A stretch of 55,451 nucleotides of DNA from Tubiluchus corallicola (GCA_030141605.1 JAQGDQ010001208.1:1-55451), one strand, 5' to 3'. Positions 1 through 12,258 are shown, counted from the first letter of the stretch. The notes: generated by a model not told the origin, from the sequence alone. A program made the numbers and translations.

Positions 1-536
1 ACTACACTCAATCCACATTCATTACTTCATACAGATACCATCACATCTTTCTCTTTCTTTCTATTCTCTATTAACCTTTCTCTTCTACTCCTTTACTGCT
101 CTTTTCTACTACACTCAATCCACATTCATTTGGGGTACTCTAAACAAGTAATTACTTCTTGAGTACCCCACGGGTCATTTGCGGCTTGGCATCTTGTGTA
201 CATAATAATAAATATATTATTAAATACTTTTTTGTACAATGCTGTAATGAACATTGTGGATATATTTAATAAATAAAATAGTAACACATTCAAACTGCTC
301 CATAACGTACTGTACGTAGTATAAGACGTTTGCATGCCTTAACACGTCTACAAGTTTATTTATTTTTGTATAGCGCGAAATCAGTATAAACACTTATGCT
401 GTACACAAAAACGCATAAAGTACTATTCATACTAAAATGACAATTTAAAACTGTTAAATAATACAGAATTTTACACAAATTTTTTTAGTGAAATTAAAAT
501 AAAAATATTGAAAAGACTTGTGCTGTTATATGATAT

Positions 537-840
537 GTTAAACAAACACGCACTAATAACAAATACGGCAACAATTTTATCACTAAACAAGGAGTTCAAC
601 TTTGGAATACCCCGCCATCAAATTTAAAACAAATCAAGTCTTTCGACGAATTCAAATCAAAATTAAAAATACATACATTAAATCGTATTGAAAAGCCAAC
701 ATACGTAAACGATAATATGTCTTCATCCACAAATTTTATTTACCCACGTCCATCTTAAATTACATGTACATATTGTATATAGTCTATTATAATTTGCGTG
801 TAACATTATAATGTACATTTTGTTTTAAATTTTTGGCACA
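537..840 (+). mobile_element. LINE 3' end (C-terminal reverse transcriptase tail)
   Basis: Read in one frame from 537 the sequence gives KQTRTNNKYGNNFITKQGVQ, then LWNTPPSNLKQIKSFDEFKS and more to TAA at 756-758. The pattern TRxxxKY...G..LWN..P..(I/L)K...S...FK..LK is the usual end of the reverse transcriptase ORF of non-LTR retrotransposons of the CR1/L2/Jockey type. It is followed by AT-rich 3' untranslated sequence. The copy is 5'-truncated with a stop just upstream, so it is dead. Confidence 0.72.
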
Positions 841-1182
841 GTAGTTTTTAGTTTGCACTGAACGCATTTGCCTTTAACAGTTGTGTGAATTTTATTCTCA
901 TGCTGCGATGTTCTTTTATGCTTTTATAGTTATGAATATCGATTTTTTTATGGCAAAAAAAGATTATATATATATATATATAGACAAGATAGGCTAAGGC
1001 GTGCGAGACGAAGTGCATGTGTAGCTGTGTTAACCCGTACAAAAGACGAAGTACATGTGTAGCTGTGTTAACCCGTAGAAAACTGCTGAGTCTACAGATT
1101 CTGATTTTCACTTCACATTTAAAGCAAAACTGGTCTCAATCTTAAACTGTAAGTCGAAACAATCTACTCTTTAAAATATTGA
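841..1182. other. Unassigned AT-rich sequence
   Basis: Holds a short TA tract (about 966-982) and two copies of a roughly 38-bp unit with ACATGTGTAGCTGTGTTAAC (1006-1082). No gene seen. Confidence 0.6.
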
Positions 1183-1680
1183 AAAGAAACATACTATTTT
1201 TTCAAAAATGACTTACGTGAAAGAATTATTACCACACAAACACAATTTCGTGTTCGCGCCACTAGTTCCTCGCTGCTACATGCATTTCGCCATTCGCTAG
1301 TTAGACGAGCATTAGCGCCTGCATTTCGGAAATGCATTGCACAAAAAACAGGTGCTGTACCTCTCGGTTCAGATGTGTTCGTTCATGACGAACTACACAC
1401 GTTCGACAGCTCATGCTTGAGCATACCAGTCAGTTTGAATTTAAAACTTGCCTAGTTTTGCTACAACACACTGACTATCTTACAGTAGCACTGTACTTCA
1501 ATTTTCGCTTCATAAACACGTGCAACATGCTCGTGGAATATTTTTGCTGTTGAAAATTATGTTAGTTTGTGATGTCAAGAATAGTTGGGCTTGCTCGATC
1601 AAATAATTAAGCTTTTAATCTATTATTTAATTATCAGAAACGTGTTTGCAGTATTAATCGTGTTAAAATGTATAGTTTTT
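1183..1680 (+). repeat. Dispersed repeat family R1, copy 1
   Basis: Matches the reverse complement of 17145-17640 in several blocks, such as ACTTACGTGAAAGA, AATGCATTGCACAAAAAACA and TACAGTAGCACTGTA. It is probably an old transposon; the ends are not resolved. Confidence 0.65.
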
Positions 1681-2401
1681 ACCATATATAAAAATCAAGT
1701 AGTATATGAAAAATCATTGTGCCTTCATTTATAATTAAAAGATTTTTGTCACTAGAAAATACTGTTGCAAATGACAATATCAGTCGTCAAATGTAAAAAG
1801 GAAAAGTTGCTAAAACAAAAAGCAAAACAAACAAAAAATAAATGAAAAAACTCCATAATTTTACAAAATAAATTTATTTGCATAAGCCATCACAAATTTT
1901 TCATAATGCTAGGTGTTTATTTTCAGAGCTTATACAGAGGTAAACAACAACAACAACAAATTTCTTATACACAAAGAATATATAAGAAGGCACTAAAAGT
2001 TCTCAGTTCAAGCCTTAACCCTTTAATCCAAGTATTTAAACACATGAAATGAACAATCAGCAGGCTTGACCTTGAAAGTTTGATAGATAGGTTGCTATAA
2101 AACTTGCATTATAACTTTATTACTTTAAACACCTGAACACTTGCATAATTCTGCAAATTCGGTTAAATCTATTATCAAACAATAGACAAGTCAGACCTGC
2201 GCATTTTCAGCTAGACATGTGAACGTGGCTTAACCTGCAATCTATGATGTAAAATAACAAATAAACTAACATCTCTATAGTAAGCTTGTGCAATCCTGTT
2301 TCTATTATTTATCTTATCAGCACGTCTAGAGAGCTGTAAATTGTTCAAGGATATTTTATCAGTCCAAAGAAAATTGCACAGCAATTAGAAAGTATTACCA
2401 T

Positions 2402-2795
2402 CAGTGGCGGCTCGTAGTTAAAATTAGGGGGGGGGGTGCAGCTTCAGAAATGTTTTAGCTAAAATCCTAAACCAAAATATTTTGCTTGCGAATAGCGTAA
2501 ATAGCCACAATTTAAGAATATGCCAGTACATGGTTTTTAAGCTCGTGTCAGCCGACAAACGGTGTGAGCGACAGTACTTTCTCTACCTAGCAGCAAACGC
2601 TAGCAGGGCAACATACAGCGTTATCTGAAACATGGCCGCATGTGCACAACAGCCAAACACATCAGTGTGTTGGACTGTGAAACTACCCTCACACAGAATT
2701 AAAGAAGACTTATTATATTGAATATTATCGATAACATTGAGTGAAAATAGGGGGTGCTGCAGTTCCACAGTTCCTCGACACACGAGCCGCTACTG
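2402..2795. mobile_element. hAT-type MITE
   Basis: A 394-bp element with ends CAGTGGCGGCTCGT and ACGAGCCGCTACTG (one mismatch) and a perfect 8-bp target duplication ATTACCAT (2394-2401 and 2796-2803). It has G-runs near the ends and no coding capacity. Confidence 0.9.
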
Positions 2796-2993
2796 ATTAC
2801 CATACAGGAAAGGCAGCACACAGCCACAATAAAAGAGTAGTACATACATACATACTGTATTGTTTACAATTGTATGCAACAATTGACATTGTATGTAAAA
2901 ACTATTTAACATTGTACTTAGAAAATGATTGGGATGAAACAATTGATTTTGATGCATCATCGTCACAGATAACAAAAGATAGGAACTTACTTA

Positions 2994-4048
2994 GAGTTTG
3001 AAGATAGTGAGTAGGGACCGGGTCCCCACCGGGAGAGTTTGAAAACAGTGAGTAGGGACTGGGTCCCCGCCGGGAGAGTTTGAAAATAGCGAGTAGGGAC
3101 TGGGTCCCCGCCGGGAGAGTTTGAAAATAGCGAGTAGGGACTGGGTCCCCGCCGGGAGAGTTTGAAGATAGTGAGTAGGGATCGGGTCCCCGCCGGGAGA
3201 GTTTGAAAATAGCGAGTAGGGACTGGGTCCCCGCCGGGAGAGTTTGAAGATAGTGAGTAGGGATCGGGTCCCCGCTGGGAGAGTCTGAAGATAGTGAGTA
3301 GGAACCGGGTCCCCGTCGGGAGAGTTTGAAGATAGTGAGTAAGGACCGGGTCCCCACCGGGAGAGTTTGAAGATAGTGAGTAGGGGCCGGGTCCCCACCG
3401 AGAGAGTTTGAAAATAGCGAGTAGGGACTGGGTCCCCGCCGGGAGAGTTTGAAGATAGTGAGTAGGGACTGGGTCCCCGCCGGGAGAGTTTGAAAATAGC
3501 GAGTAGGGACTGGGTCCCCGCCGGGAGAGTTTGAAGATAGTGAGTAGGGATCGGGTCCCCGCCGGGAGAGTTTGAAAATAGCGAGTAGGGATCGGGTCCC
3601 CACCGAGAGAGTTTGAAGATAGTGAGTAGGAACCGGGTCCCCGTCGGGAGAGTTTGAAGATAGTGAGTAAGGACCGGGTCCCCACCGGGAGAGTTTGAAG
3701 ATAGTGAGTAAGGACCGGGTACCCACCGGGAGAGTTTGAAAATAGTGAGTAGGGGCCGGGTCCCCACCGAGAGAGTTTGAAGATAGTGAGTAGGAACCGG
3801 GTCCCCGCCGGGAGAGTTTGAAGATAGTGAGTAGGGATCGGGTCCCCGCTGGGAGAGTCTGAAGATAGTGAGTAGGAACCGGGTCCCCGCCGGGAGAGTT
3901 TGAAGATAGTGAGTAAGGACCGGGTACCCACCGGGAGAGTTTGAAGATAGTGAGTAGGGACCGAGTCCCTGTTGACAGTGAGAGTTTGAAGACAGTGAGT
4001 AGGGACCGGGTCCCCACCGGGAGAGTTTGAAGATAGTTAGTAGGGACC
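2994..4048. repeat. 41-bp minisatellite, about 26 copies
   Basis: The unit starts GAGTTTGAAGATAGTGAGTA and continues GGGACCGGGTCCCC, a near-palindrome. It is GC-rich against an AT-rich background. Because 41 is not a multiple of three and no frame contains a stop, the minus strand is open in all three frames (up to 413 codons). This is a by-product of the repeat, not a gene. Confidence 0.95.
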
Positions 4049-4295
4049 GAAATCTGAATCTTTCCGGAAGACCCTTTGGTGGTAATTTTGTACGATTGTG
4101 TCGTTGTAGATTGTGTGATTTGCAGTTGTTTGTGTTCTTTCATTGTTTATGTGTGATGATGATGTCATCTGAGATTAATAAACTAACATAGCCATAAAAT
4201 TGTCACACACAAAAAACTACGAATTGTAGAGTAAGACTTTTTACACCAATTCACAATTTACAATATATATATTAATAGGAAGTAATTTCTATATA

Positions 4296-4678
4296 CAGGA
4301 TGATCCTATAGGCTACAGCCTGGGGCTCTTGAAGCTTGGGGGGGGGCTAAAACTTCCAAATATAAATTTTAGTCTAGCTGTTATAAAAAAATCTGTTTTT
4401 TCAATACAGGTTGTGTTAAAATATTTGATAATTTGGTTTGCAATAAATAATGAAATGGTGGCATTTCTCAAATATTTTTATTGACAAACAACAGACAGCT
4501 ATTCTAATTTATTTAAATAATTTGCAATAAGTATATTTCAAGCTATGTAAATGTCACTAAAATATGTCACAGGCAAAAGTATTCACGATGGGTGAGGCTG
4601 AGTTTTAGGGTCGCTTCATCTGAGGGGGGTCATAATTACGTTAGCTTAGGGGTCCCAAAGGGTTATAATCCGGCCCTG
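4296..4678. mobile_element. Possible decayed hAT-like MITE
   Basis: The right end, reverse complemented, reads CAGGGCCGGATTATAACC, a common hAT-type terminus. The left end starts CAGGATGATCCTATAGGC and is only partly similar. G-runs lie near both ends. No convincing target duplication was found. Confidence 0.4.
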
Positions 4679-5133
4679 TATACGTGCAGATGTTCTCATT
4701 AACAAGTACATGTAATCTTAATTTTGCAAATTCATTAGGCAAGTGGGAAATGAGGCTGCACTTAAATGGCTTGTCACATTCACACATTCACACTTAAATG
4801 GTTTACCAAATTCCGTTTATTTGTCTCAGTTTCCAAATCATTTACCTAAGAATGTATTTTTTAAATAACTGACAAATATTTCAAAATAACTCGTATATAC
4901 AACAAACTGTTTCAAAAACAGACACACTATGCAAACTAGGACTAAAAATAATAAATTAAAATAGGCCCAATATACAAACGTACAAAGTTGGTATGGGTGG
5001 GGTGGGGTGGGGTGGAGAGTCGTGGGATCAGGTAGATGGGTTAATGATTAACCACACAAAGGATAGAATTAAACAACAGCAGCTAATGAAATGCAAAATC
5101 GCAGCAAAATAATTTAATGGTGAATTGTCTATT

Positions 5134-5561
5134 CACCGCACTAAACACAAATGGTTCCGCACACCGCACTAAACACAAATGGTTCCGCACACCGCACTAA
5201 ACACAAATGGTTCCGCACACCGCACTAAACAGAAATGGTTCCGCACACCACACTAAACACAAATGGTTCCGCACACCGCACTAAACACAAATGGTTCCGC
5301 ACACCGCACTAAACACAAATGGTTCCGCACACCGCACTAAACACAAATGGTTCCGCACACTGCACTAAACACAAATGGTTCCGCACACCGCACTAAACAC
5401 AAATGGTTCCGCACACCGCACTAAACAAATGGTTCCACACACCGCACTAAACACAAATGGTTCCGCACACCGCACTAAACACAAATGGTTCCGCACACCG
5501 CACTAAACACAAATGGTTCCGCACACCACACTAAACACAAATGGTTCCGCACACCGCACTG
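5134..5561. repeat. 28-bp minisatellite, about 15 copies
   Basis: The unit contains CACCGCACTAAACAC and AAATGGTTCCGCA. One unit is four bases shorter (near 5425). It is otherwise very uniform. Located downstream of PPP4R4. Confidence 0.95.
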
Positions 5562-5774
5562 CCATTAGGACCTTGGTGAATCAATTGTTGCTTAAACGGA
5601 TAAATTAATCATTAATTCAAAGTCATATTAAAATCACGTTTGCATCCAAAATTTTTCAAAAAATTTTTGTCAGCATTAACTCCTTCAGGACCACACCTCC
5701 CAAGTTAGATTTTACAAAAACTACGACTCTTCTGATGCCGTACGGGCGCAGACATAACTGATTACACATTAGGT

Positions 5775-6197
5775 CAGGGGTGTGCAAACTGCGGGCCACT
5801 TGCGGGCCGCCGACAGATCTTGTACGACCCGCAAAGAGGTTTGTCAACGTAATGAAAGTGCGGCCCACGCGATCCAGCTGAAGTGCACGCCAATATTGCA
5901 AAGATAGTGCGGGTAGTTTTTTCTTCTAGATCGGATGGCATCTAACCCTTACAAGACCGTTGTCACTTAATGTCACTGTCGGACATGACGAAATATATGA
6001 TTTTAATATAAATTTTAATAACTTCTAAAATAGTTCCAAGAGTGTAGTAGTGCAGTAGTAATGATGTACGCAAATCAAATGCAAAAAAAATCGTTATTAG
6101 GTCCTACTGTACTTGGCTCCTTGACCGAACTGCATCCCACAGGAATTGCGGGAATGTTTAATGTGGCCCAGCTAGTCAGATAATTTGCACACCCCTG
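5775..6197. mobile_element. hAT-type MITE with perfect 8-bp target duplication
   Basis: A 423-bp non-autonomous element. The ends are CAGGGGTGTGCAAA and TTTGCACACCCCTG, perfect inverted repeats of hAT type. The 8-bp duplication CATTAGGT flanks both sides (5767-5774 and 6198-6205). Its interior contains GCGGGCC-rich tracts near the left end. It has no coding capacity and is related to 53206-53705. Confidence 0.93.
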
Positions 6198-6756
6198 CAT
6201 TAGGTACTGTTCTATTCAGGAGAATCTCAGCTATCCAATCATGTTATTCGTTTAAACATTTATAAGTGATTTAATTGGATAAAATTAAGAAAAACACACT
6301 CTTTTCAGACACTCCAGCTTAGCCTATCGAGTAGCTTAGTCTGGTGCACACTTGCGTGATCGTACACATTATTTAATTGATTGCCTGCTTGCTACAGTCC
6401 AAGAGAACCATCTGCTGTACAGAGTTCCAGGAAAAACCAACCAATCAGGAAACTACAAATTAAGATCGTTTCATCTTTTAACAGAAATTTCTCTTTAAAA
6501 ATAGAGTAGAGTTGAGGCCAGAGTTTATCAGACTGTTGTGTCTAGATGGTTGAAATTTTCCGTACAAACTGATTTCACACAAGTGGTACTGTACTAATGT
6601 TACAGTTCAAAACAAGGTGTGCACGCACACGAGTTATGTGAGGCAAGAAAACGCACAATCATTAGGTAAATGCAGAAAAACTGGCCATGATAGCCCAGAA
6701 TGAGGGACGTGCGTAACAGAGCAGAAACTATTTTCACATTTAACTTGGGAACCTAC

Positions 6757-7290
6757 TGCACATTCCGCACAAGCTGAACTTACAGGTGCCGCACATTCCG
6801 CACAAGCTAGACTTACTGGTGCCGCACATTCCGCACAAGCTGAACTTACAGGTGCCGCACATTCTGCATAAGCTAGACTTACTGGTACTGCACATTCCGC
6901 ACAAGCTGAACTTACAGGTGCCGCACATTCTGCATAAGCTAGACTTACTGGTGCTGCACATTCCGCACAAGCTAGACTTACTGGTGCCGCACATTCAGCA
7001 CAAGCTAAACTTACAGGTGCCACACATTCTGCATAAGCTAGACTTACTGGTGCCGCACATTCCGCATAAGTTAGACTTACTGTTGCCGCACATTCCGTAT
7101 AAGTTAGACTTACTGGTGCCGCACATTCCGCATAAGTTAGACATACTGTTGCCGCAAATTCCGCATAAGTTAGACTTACTGTTGCCGCACATTCAGCACA
7201 AGCTAAACTTACTGGTGCCATACATTCCGCACAAGCTGAACTTACTGGTGCCGCACATGCCGCACAAGCTAGACTTACTGGTGCCGCACA
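6757..7290. repeat. 33-bp minisatellite, about 16 copies
   Basis: The unit contains CGCACATTCCGCACAAGC and TAGACTTACTGGTGC with several variants (Ata/Cag, GTT/GGT). The period is a multiple of three, so long open frames occur on both strands (a CAECAAPVSLA repeat on minus). These are artefacts of the repeat. It may lie within the 3' untranslated region of PPP4R4 if that extends so far. Confidence 0.93.
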
Positions 7291-7626
7291 TTACGGAGCA
7301 TGTCACAACAGAGGATAAGTATTGCAGCAACTGGCAAATTACAATCCTAAAAATATTTACAAACAACCACCCCCTTGTAACTTTTGAACCTTGTAACATA
7401 TTGTTTCAGCCAAGCTGTTAAAGGACAGCTCTTCTCTGGGTAGTTGGTGACTCGATTATCGTACAGAAAGCTTTCCCAAGGAACAGCAGAAATGCACAAA
7501 AACAGCATCCCATTTCTTTTCTCTGTTCTTCATAATCACCATGGAAACCGCAGCTGGGGGTCTGCATCTCAATAAAACTCTTAGTCCTTTAACAACTCGT
7601 TACGGATCTCTAGAGGTGCTTCATTG

Positions 7627-7654
7627 TCAAGATTTTCGAACAGGAACAGGTTTT
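7627..7654 (-). CDS. PPP4R4: PPP4R4 terminal coding exon with stop
   Basis: The acceptor GTTTACAG is followed by one base completing Arg, then KPVPVRKS and TGA (7627-7629). Vertebrate PPP4R4 also ends in a basic Arg/Lys/Ser motif, so this ending is convincing for so short an exon. With all exons counted, the coding total is a multiple of three. The 3' untranslated region extends below 7627; I see no clear poly(A) signal close by, so the transcript end is not placed. Confidence 0.75.
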
Positions 7655-8523
7655 CTGTAAACAACAAAGAAAGAATTCAATGCACACGTCTTAAAGTAAA
7701 GATTGGCGCTATTGATATCTATTATACAAGACTATGGAAATAAACTGTAAAAAATAAGCTTGGAAGTGGTGCTGACAAGCCACGGGCATAAAAGCGTCTA
7801 GTTCCTTGCTGGATTACTGCTGTGTTTACCTGTCTGAAGGGCAGATTGTTTTTGTTTATTTTAGAATTCTGCTTGCCCAATGTTTGTAAACAACATGGTG
7901 GACATATCACAATGATGATGAGAAATAAATATATAAATGGGAAAAAATTGAAAACTAACATTAACTTAAAAGAAAACTGGACGATTGTTTAGACTCAATC
8001 TCATTTTAATAAAATGTCCAAAATGTACATTTTCTTGCCTATAAAAGTTAGCAAGACTAATATTTGAATAATTAATTTTGGAACCAAACACAGCTGTTGC
8101 TTACGTCACAAACTAACCACAATTTGCGCAATGGTATGCATCTTCCCTGCACATCAAGCACGTTTGCGTAAGCAAATATTGCTATGAGATGCTGATGTGA
8201 TGTCACGAAAATGAGCTCTACGTCACACTGACATAATAGCCGAAAACAGCAGTTCATGATCGTGCTTATCACTGTACCGCGCCTATTTGTCGACCACACG
8301 AATGTGTCAAGCAGGCGCCATTACCAGTCTTAGTAAATTCGAGTAGCTTTGAAAGTTTAACAGAATTTAACTATTTCAGCTAATTACTATTATTTGATTT
8401 TAGTTTTGATTTAAAAAAGCTGTTGCACTTTTCAATATTTTAGTTCACACTTTACTTTGAACCGATGTCTACAAAATCGTACGCTTTTCCTTTAATCAAA
8501 CAAGTTACGAATGTTTCCAGTAC
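7655..8523. other. Last PPP4R4 intron
   Basis: AT-rich intron between the terminal exon and exon 8524-8680 (GTACTG...TTTACAG on the minus strand). I recognise no element in it. Confidence 0.65.
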
Positions 8524-8680
8524 CTGATCATTGTTGGTATGTGGCTGTTGGTTGACTTTGCAGGAGACGTCGTATTGCCGTTCACTTGAGAATGGCTGCC
8601 GTCGTTTGCATTGCAGTGAGAAGCGACGTCCTTTTGTCTGAGGAGCATAGGAATCGGGGAGCCTTCCCTTACCGGATATT
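8524..8680 (-). CDS. PPP4R4: PPP4R4 tail exon
   Basis: Exon of 157 nt, acceptor CTAACATTCCAG, donor AG|GTACTG, two bases in, two bases out, open throughout. It encodes YPVREGSPIPMLLRQKDVAS, then HCNANDGSHSQVNGNTTSPA and KSTNSHIPTMI. No strong family match is visible, as expected for the disordered tail; support comes from splice sites and phase. The last eight bases before its donor (ATGATCAG) are identical to those before the optional donor at 12837. Confidence 0.7.
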
Positions 8681-8879
8681 CTGGAATGTTAGCAGAAAGA
8701 TTAAGTCATAAGCTTTGCTGAAATTGGAAAGGTTTTGCAAAGAAGAAATGTTTGAATTCGAATCAGCTACTTGCCCAGACAGTTTAACGAATTTAAAGGA
8801 CAAGAAAAGGGTTACCTGAAGAAGTAGGTGTCAGAAGAATCGAATTAAAAAATTATATTACGTCACAGCAAATTTATGC

Positions 8880-9430
8880 ATATGTCGTACTCGCGTTAAA
8901 AGATATTTTTGTTTGTTTTCATTTTAAATCTCCCGCAATACTGCTTCAATCGCGCCATTACATGACGTCACCTACACAAACTTAAATCAGGGGAAGAAAA
9001 GGAAATGTTAAATTATGTCCCAAGAAAACTTTCCATGCAAATCTACATTACTTAACATTTCGCTTACCTGCTGGAAAGACTTATGTAACTAGAAATAATA
9101 ATTTAAAATATTCATTCCTATCGGTAAAATGTTGCTGACTCACACTCTGACGCTACTCACTAACCAAAAACGTATTTTTAATCTTATTGAAAGATACAGT
9201 AATTTAAAATTTTACTTAATTAGCAACGTGTGCGCTACGAATGCTCTGATTATTTTTGCAAACTTCACGCAAAGTTATCTAAACTTGTTTCAATCCACCG
9301 ACCACTAAAATGGTTGCGCCTAACGGTCAGCGTTACTGCCGACGCAAGCCCTGCATGCAAAAGGGCAGAAAGTTTCAAACGAATTTTTTAAACTTTAATG
9401 TAAGTGAAGGGTTTTCTTGCATTTTAAGTA
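8880..9430 (+). repeat. Dispersed repeat family R2, copy 1
   Basis: About 550 bp matching 32178-32765 over most of its length (GTACTCGCG, AAATCTCCCGCAATACTG, CTGGAAAGACTTATGTAACT, AAGGGTTTTCTTG). It shows no coding capacity. The class is unknown. Confidence 0.75.
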
Positions 9431-9876
9431 AATTATGCATACATAAAGAACTTCTTAGGTAGTTTGTCTAGTGAAAATTTAATACTTACAGTGAGTTATT
9501 AGCCTTTTGTTTATAAATGCAACACAATCACATTAATTATTTGTCTTAAAATGCATTTTGAAATTGAAATAGCATTATTGCTATAGTGATTGACTCATTT
9601 ACTGTAAATTGGCATGCAACTTGATGTACAAACACTGTAAAGTTTCGCCATCTGTTGGTGAACGTAAAAACTAAAACTAAAGTTAGCAAAAGTTTGCAAA
9701 GAAACAAAAAACGAGTTTGAATTATTTAAAAATTCAAAATAGGATTTTAGCAACACTTAATGACACAATCTGAAGTCATTTGGTGAGTTTAGCCTGATGT
9801 AGACAAGATTTGCAAAGTTCAATGGACTTTTGTGCTGCTAGTTTTCGTTGAAAATGAAAAAAAATTAGACAGAAAA

Positions 9877-11271
9877 TAACAAGAGTTGTCACTTGACTTG
9901 TGAATTAGTGACCAAATCAGTAACTAGAGTTGCCACTTGACTTGTGAATTAGTGATCAAATCAGTAACTAGAGTTGCCACTTGACTTGTGAATTAGTGAT
10001 CAAATCAGTAACTAGAGTTGCCACTTGACTTGTGAATTAGTGATCAAATCAGTAACTAGAGTTGTCACTTGACTTGTGAATTAGTGATCAAATCAGTAAC
10101 TAGAGTTGCCACTTGACTTGTGAATTAGTGATCAAATCAGTAACTAGAGTTGCCACTTGACTTGTGAATTAGTGATCAAATCAGTAACTAGAGTTGCCAC
10201 TTGACTTGTGAATTAGTGATCAAATCAGTAACTAGAGTTGTCACTTGACTTGTGAATTAGTGATCAAATCAGTAACTAGAGTTGCCACTTGACTTGTGAA
10301 TTAGTGATCAAATCAGTAACTAGAGTTGCCACTTGACTTGTGAATTAGTGATCAAATCAGTAACTAGAGTTGCCACTTGACTTGTGAATTAGTGATCAAA
10401 TCAGTAACTAGAGTTGCCACTTGACTTGTGAATTAGTGATCAAATCAGTAACTAGAGTTGTCACTTGACTTGTGAATTAGTGATCAAATCAGTAACTAGA
10501 GTTGTCACTTGACTTGTGAATTAGTGATCAAATCAGTAACTAGAGTTGCCACTTGACTTGTGAATTAGTGATCAAATCAGTAACAAGAGTTGCCACTTGA
10601 CTTGTGAATTAGTGATCAAATCAGTAACTAGAGTTGTCACTTGACTTGTGAATTAGTGATCAAATCAGTAACTAGAGTTGTCACTTGACTTGTGAATTAG
10701 TGATCAAATCAGTAACAAGAGTTGCCACTTGACTTGTGAATTAGTGATCAAATCAGTAACTAGAGTTGCCACTTGACTTGTGAATTAGTGATCAAATCAG
10801 TAACTAGAGTTGCCACTTGACTTGTGAATTAGTGATCAAATCAGTAACAAGAGTTGCCACTTGACTTGTGAATTAGTGATCAAATCAGTAACAAGAGTTG
10901 CCACTTGACTTGTGAATGAGTGATCAAATCAGTAACTAGAGTTGCCACTTGACTTGTGAATTAGTGATCAAATCAGTAACTAGAGTTGCAACTTGACTTG
11001 TGAATTAGTGATCAAATCAGTAACAAGAGTTGCCACTTGACTTGTGAATTAGTGATCAAATCAGTAACAAGAGTTGCCACTTGACTTGTGAATTAGTGAT
11101 CAAATCAGTAACTAGAGTTGCCACTTGACTTGTGAATTAGTGATCAAATCAGTAACTAGAGTTGCAACTTGACTTGTGAATTAGTGATCAAATCAGTATC
11201 TAGAGTTGTCACTTGACTTGTGAATTAGTGATCAAATCAGTAACTAGAGTTGCAACTTGACTTGTGAATCA
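9877..11271. repeat. 44-bp minisatellite, about 32 copies, very uniform
   Basis: The unit is AACTAGAGTTGCCACTTGAC followed by TTGTGAATTAGTGATCAAAT and CAGT. Only a few positions vary (TGCCAC/TGTCAC/TGCAAC and AACTAG/AACAAG). It lies in the PPP4R4 intron between exons 8524-8680 and 11416-11531. Confidence 0.97.
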
Positions 11272-11282
11272 GCAACAGCAAA

Positions 11283-11313
<31 letters not shown>

Positions 11314-11347
11314 ACAACAACAACATCAGCAGCAGCAACAGCAGCAC
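11268..11347 (+). repeat. CAG/CAA trinucleotide tract
   Basis: An interrupted CAGCAACAGC-type tract directly after the 44-bp array, in the PPP4R4 intron. On the sense strand of the gene it reads CTG/TTG. It is about 70 bp from an exon donor. Confidence 0.9.
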
Positions 11348-11415
11348 TGGCCGTGGCAACAATGACAAAAACAACAGAAGACAATATAATTAAATACAAA
11401 AACGTCAATATTTAC

Positions 11416-11531
11416 CTGTAGTCGGACTAGTAGCCGGAGTCCCAGTGTGCGGTCGTGAAGCAATGCCGTTGCTACTAAGAGGCTGACGCGAGATCACTGC
11501 GGGAGATGGTATGCGACTTCCCATTGTTTTG
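11416..11531 (-). CDS. PPP4R4: PPP4R4 tail exon, Ser/Thr/Pro-rich
   Basis: Exon of 116 nt, acceptor TTATGATTCAG, donor ACAG|GTAAAT, entering with one base and leaving with one. It encodes KTMGSRIPSPAVISRQPLSS, then NGIASRPHTGTPATSPTT, a disordered tail sequence rich in Ser, Pro and Thr. It is flanked by the 44-bp and 21-bp arrays. Its phase chain (2 bases needed in, 1 base out) fits the exons on both sides. Together with the next exon it is 273 nt, so the pair could be skipped without a frame change. Confidence 0.7.
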
Positions 11532-11782
11532 CTGAATCATAAACATGCGAATTTGTTAGCAGACAGCCAGTACGGGATCCACGGTAACACTCAGACAAAT
11601 TTCTGATGGTCTCATTTATTAATTCATTATGAAATTAAATAACGAATGTTAAAGATTAATGCAATAACTCCATTGCGCTTTTTTCATCTTAGCATGTGAA
11701 CAGAGGTGCTGACAACATGGAAGGAAGACCAGAGAAACAGAATTAGAAAGTGTAGGAGGATTGACTCAAATTCAAAACAGAT

Positions 11783-12258
11783 ACAGTGTATATAAGTTGT
11801 ACAACTATGTAATAAGCTGCATAACTGTGTATATAAGTTGTACAACTATGTAATAAGCTGCATAACCATGTAATAAGCAGCACAACTGTGTATATAAGTT
11901 GTACAACTATGTAATAAGCTGCATAATTGTGTATATAAGCTGCATAACCATGTAATAAGCAGCACAACTGTGAAATAAGGTGCACAACTATTTAATAAGT
12001 TGCATAACTGTGTATGTAAGCTGCATAACTGTGTAATAAGCTGCATAACTGTGTATATAAGGGTCATAATTATGTATATAAGCTGCATAACTGTGTATAT
12101 AAGCTGAGTATTGTGTAAGAAGGTGCATAACTATGTACATAAACTGCATTACTGCGCATATAAGGAGCATAACTGTGTATGTAAGGTGCATTACTGTCTA
12201 TGTAAGCTGTATAACTATGTATATAAGCTGCGTAACTGTGTATATAAGCTGCATAACT
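11783..12258. repeat. About 21-bp degenerate minisatellite
   Basis: Units of the type ATAAGCTGCATAACTGTGTA with many variants, about 23 copies. It lies in the PPP4R4 intron upstream of exon 11416-11531. Confidence 0.9.

Noticed and set aside
2902-4143. 413-codon open frame on the minus strand
   Set aside because: It is produced entirely by a stop-free 41-bp repeat read in rotating frames; flanks show no gene structure.
6634-7421. Cys/Ala-rich and His/Leu-rich repeat proteins on opposite strands
   Set aside because: Both come from the same 33-bp minisatellite; no splice sites or homology support either.
9877-11271. Regular direct repeats resembling a CRISPR array
   Set aside because: The units are contiguous and there are no unique spacers. 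The whole 44-bp unit is repeated, and the setting is eukaryotic with spliced genes. The same holds for the other arrays.
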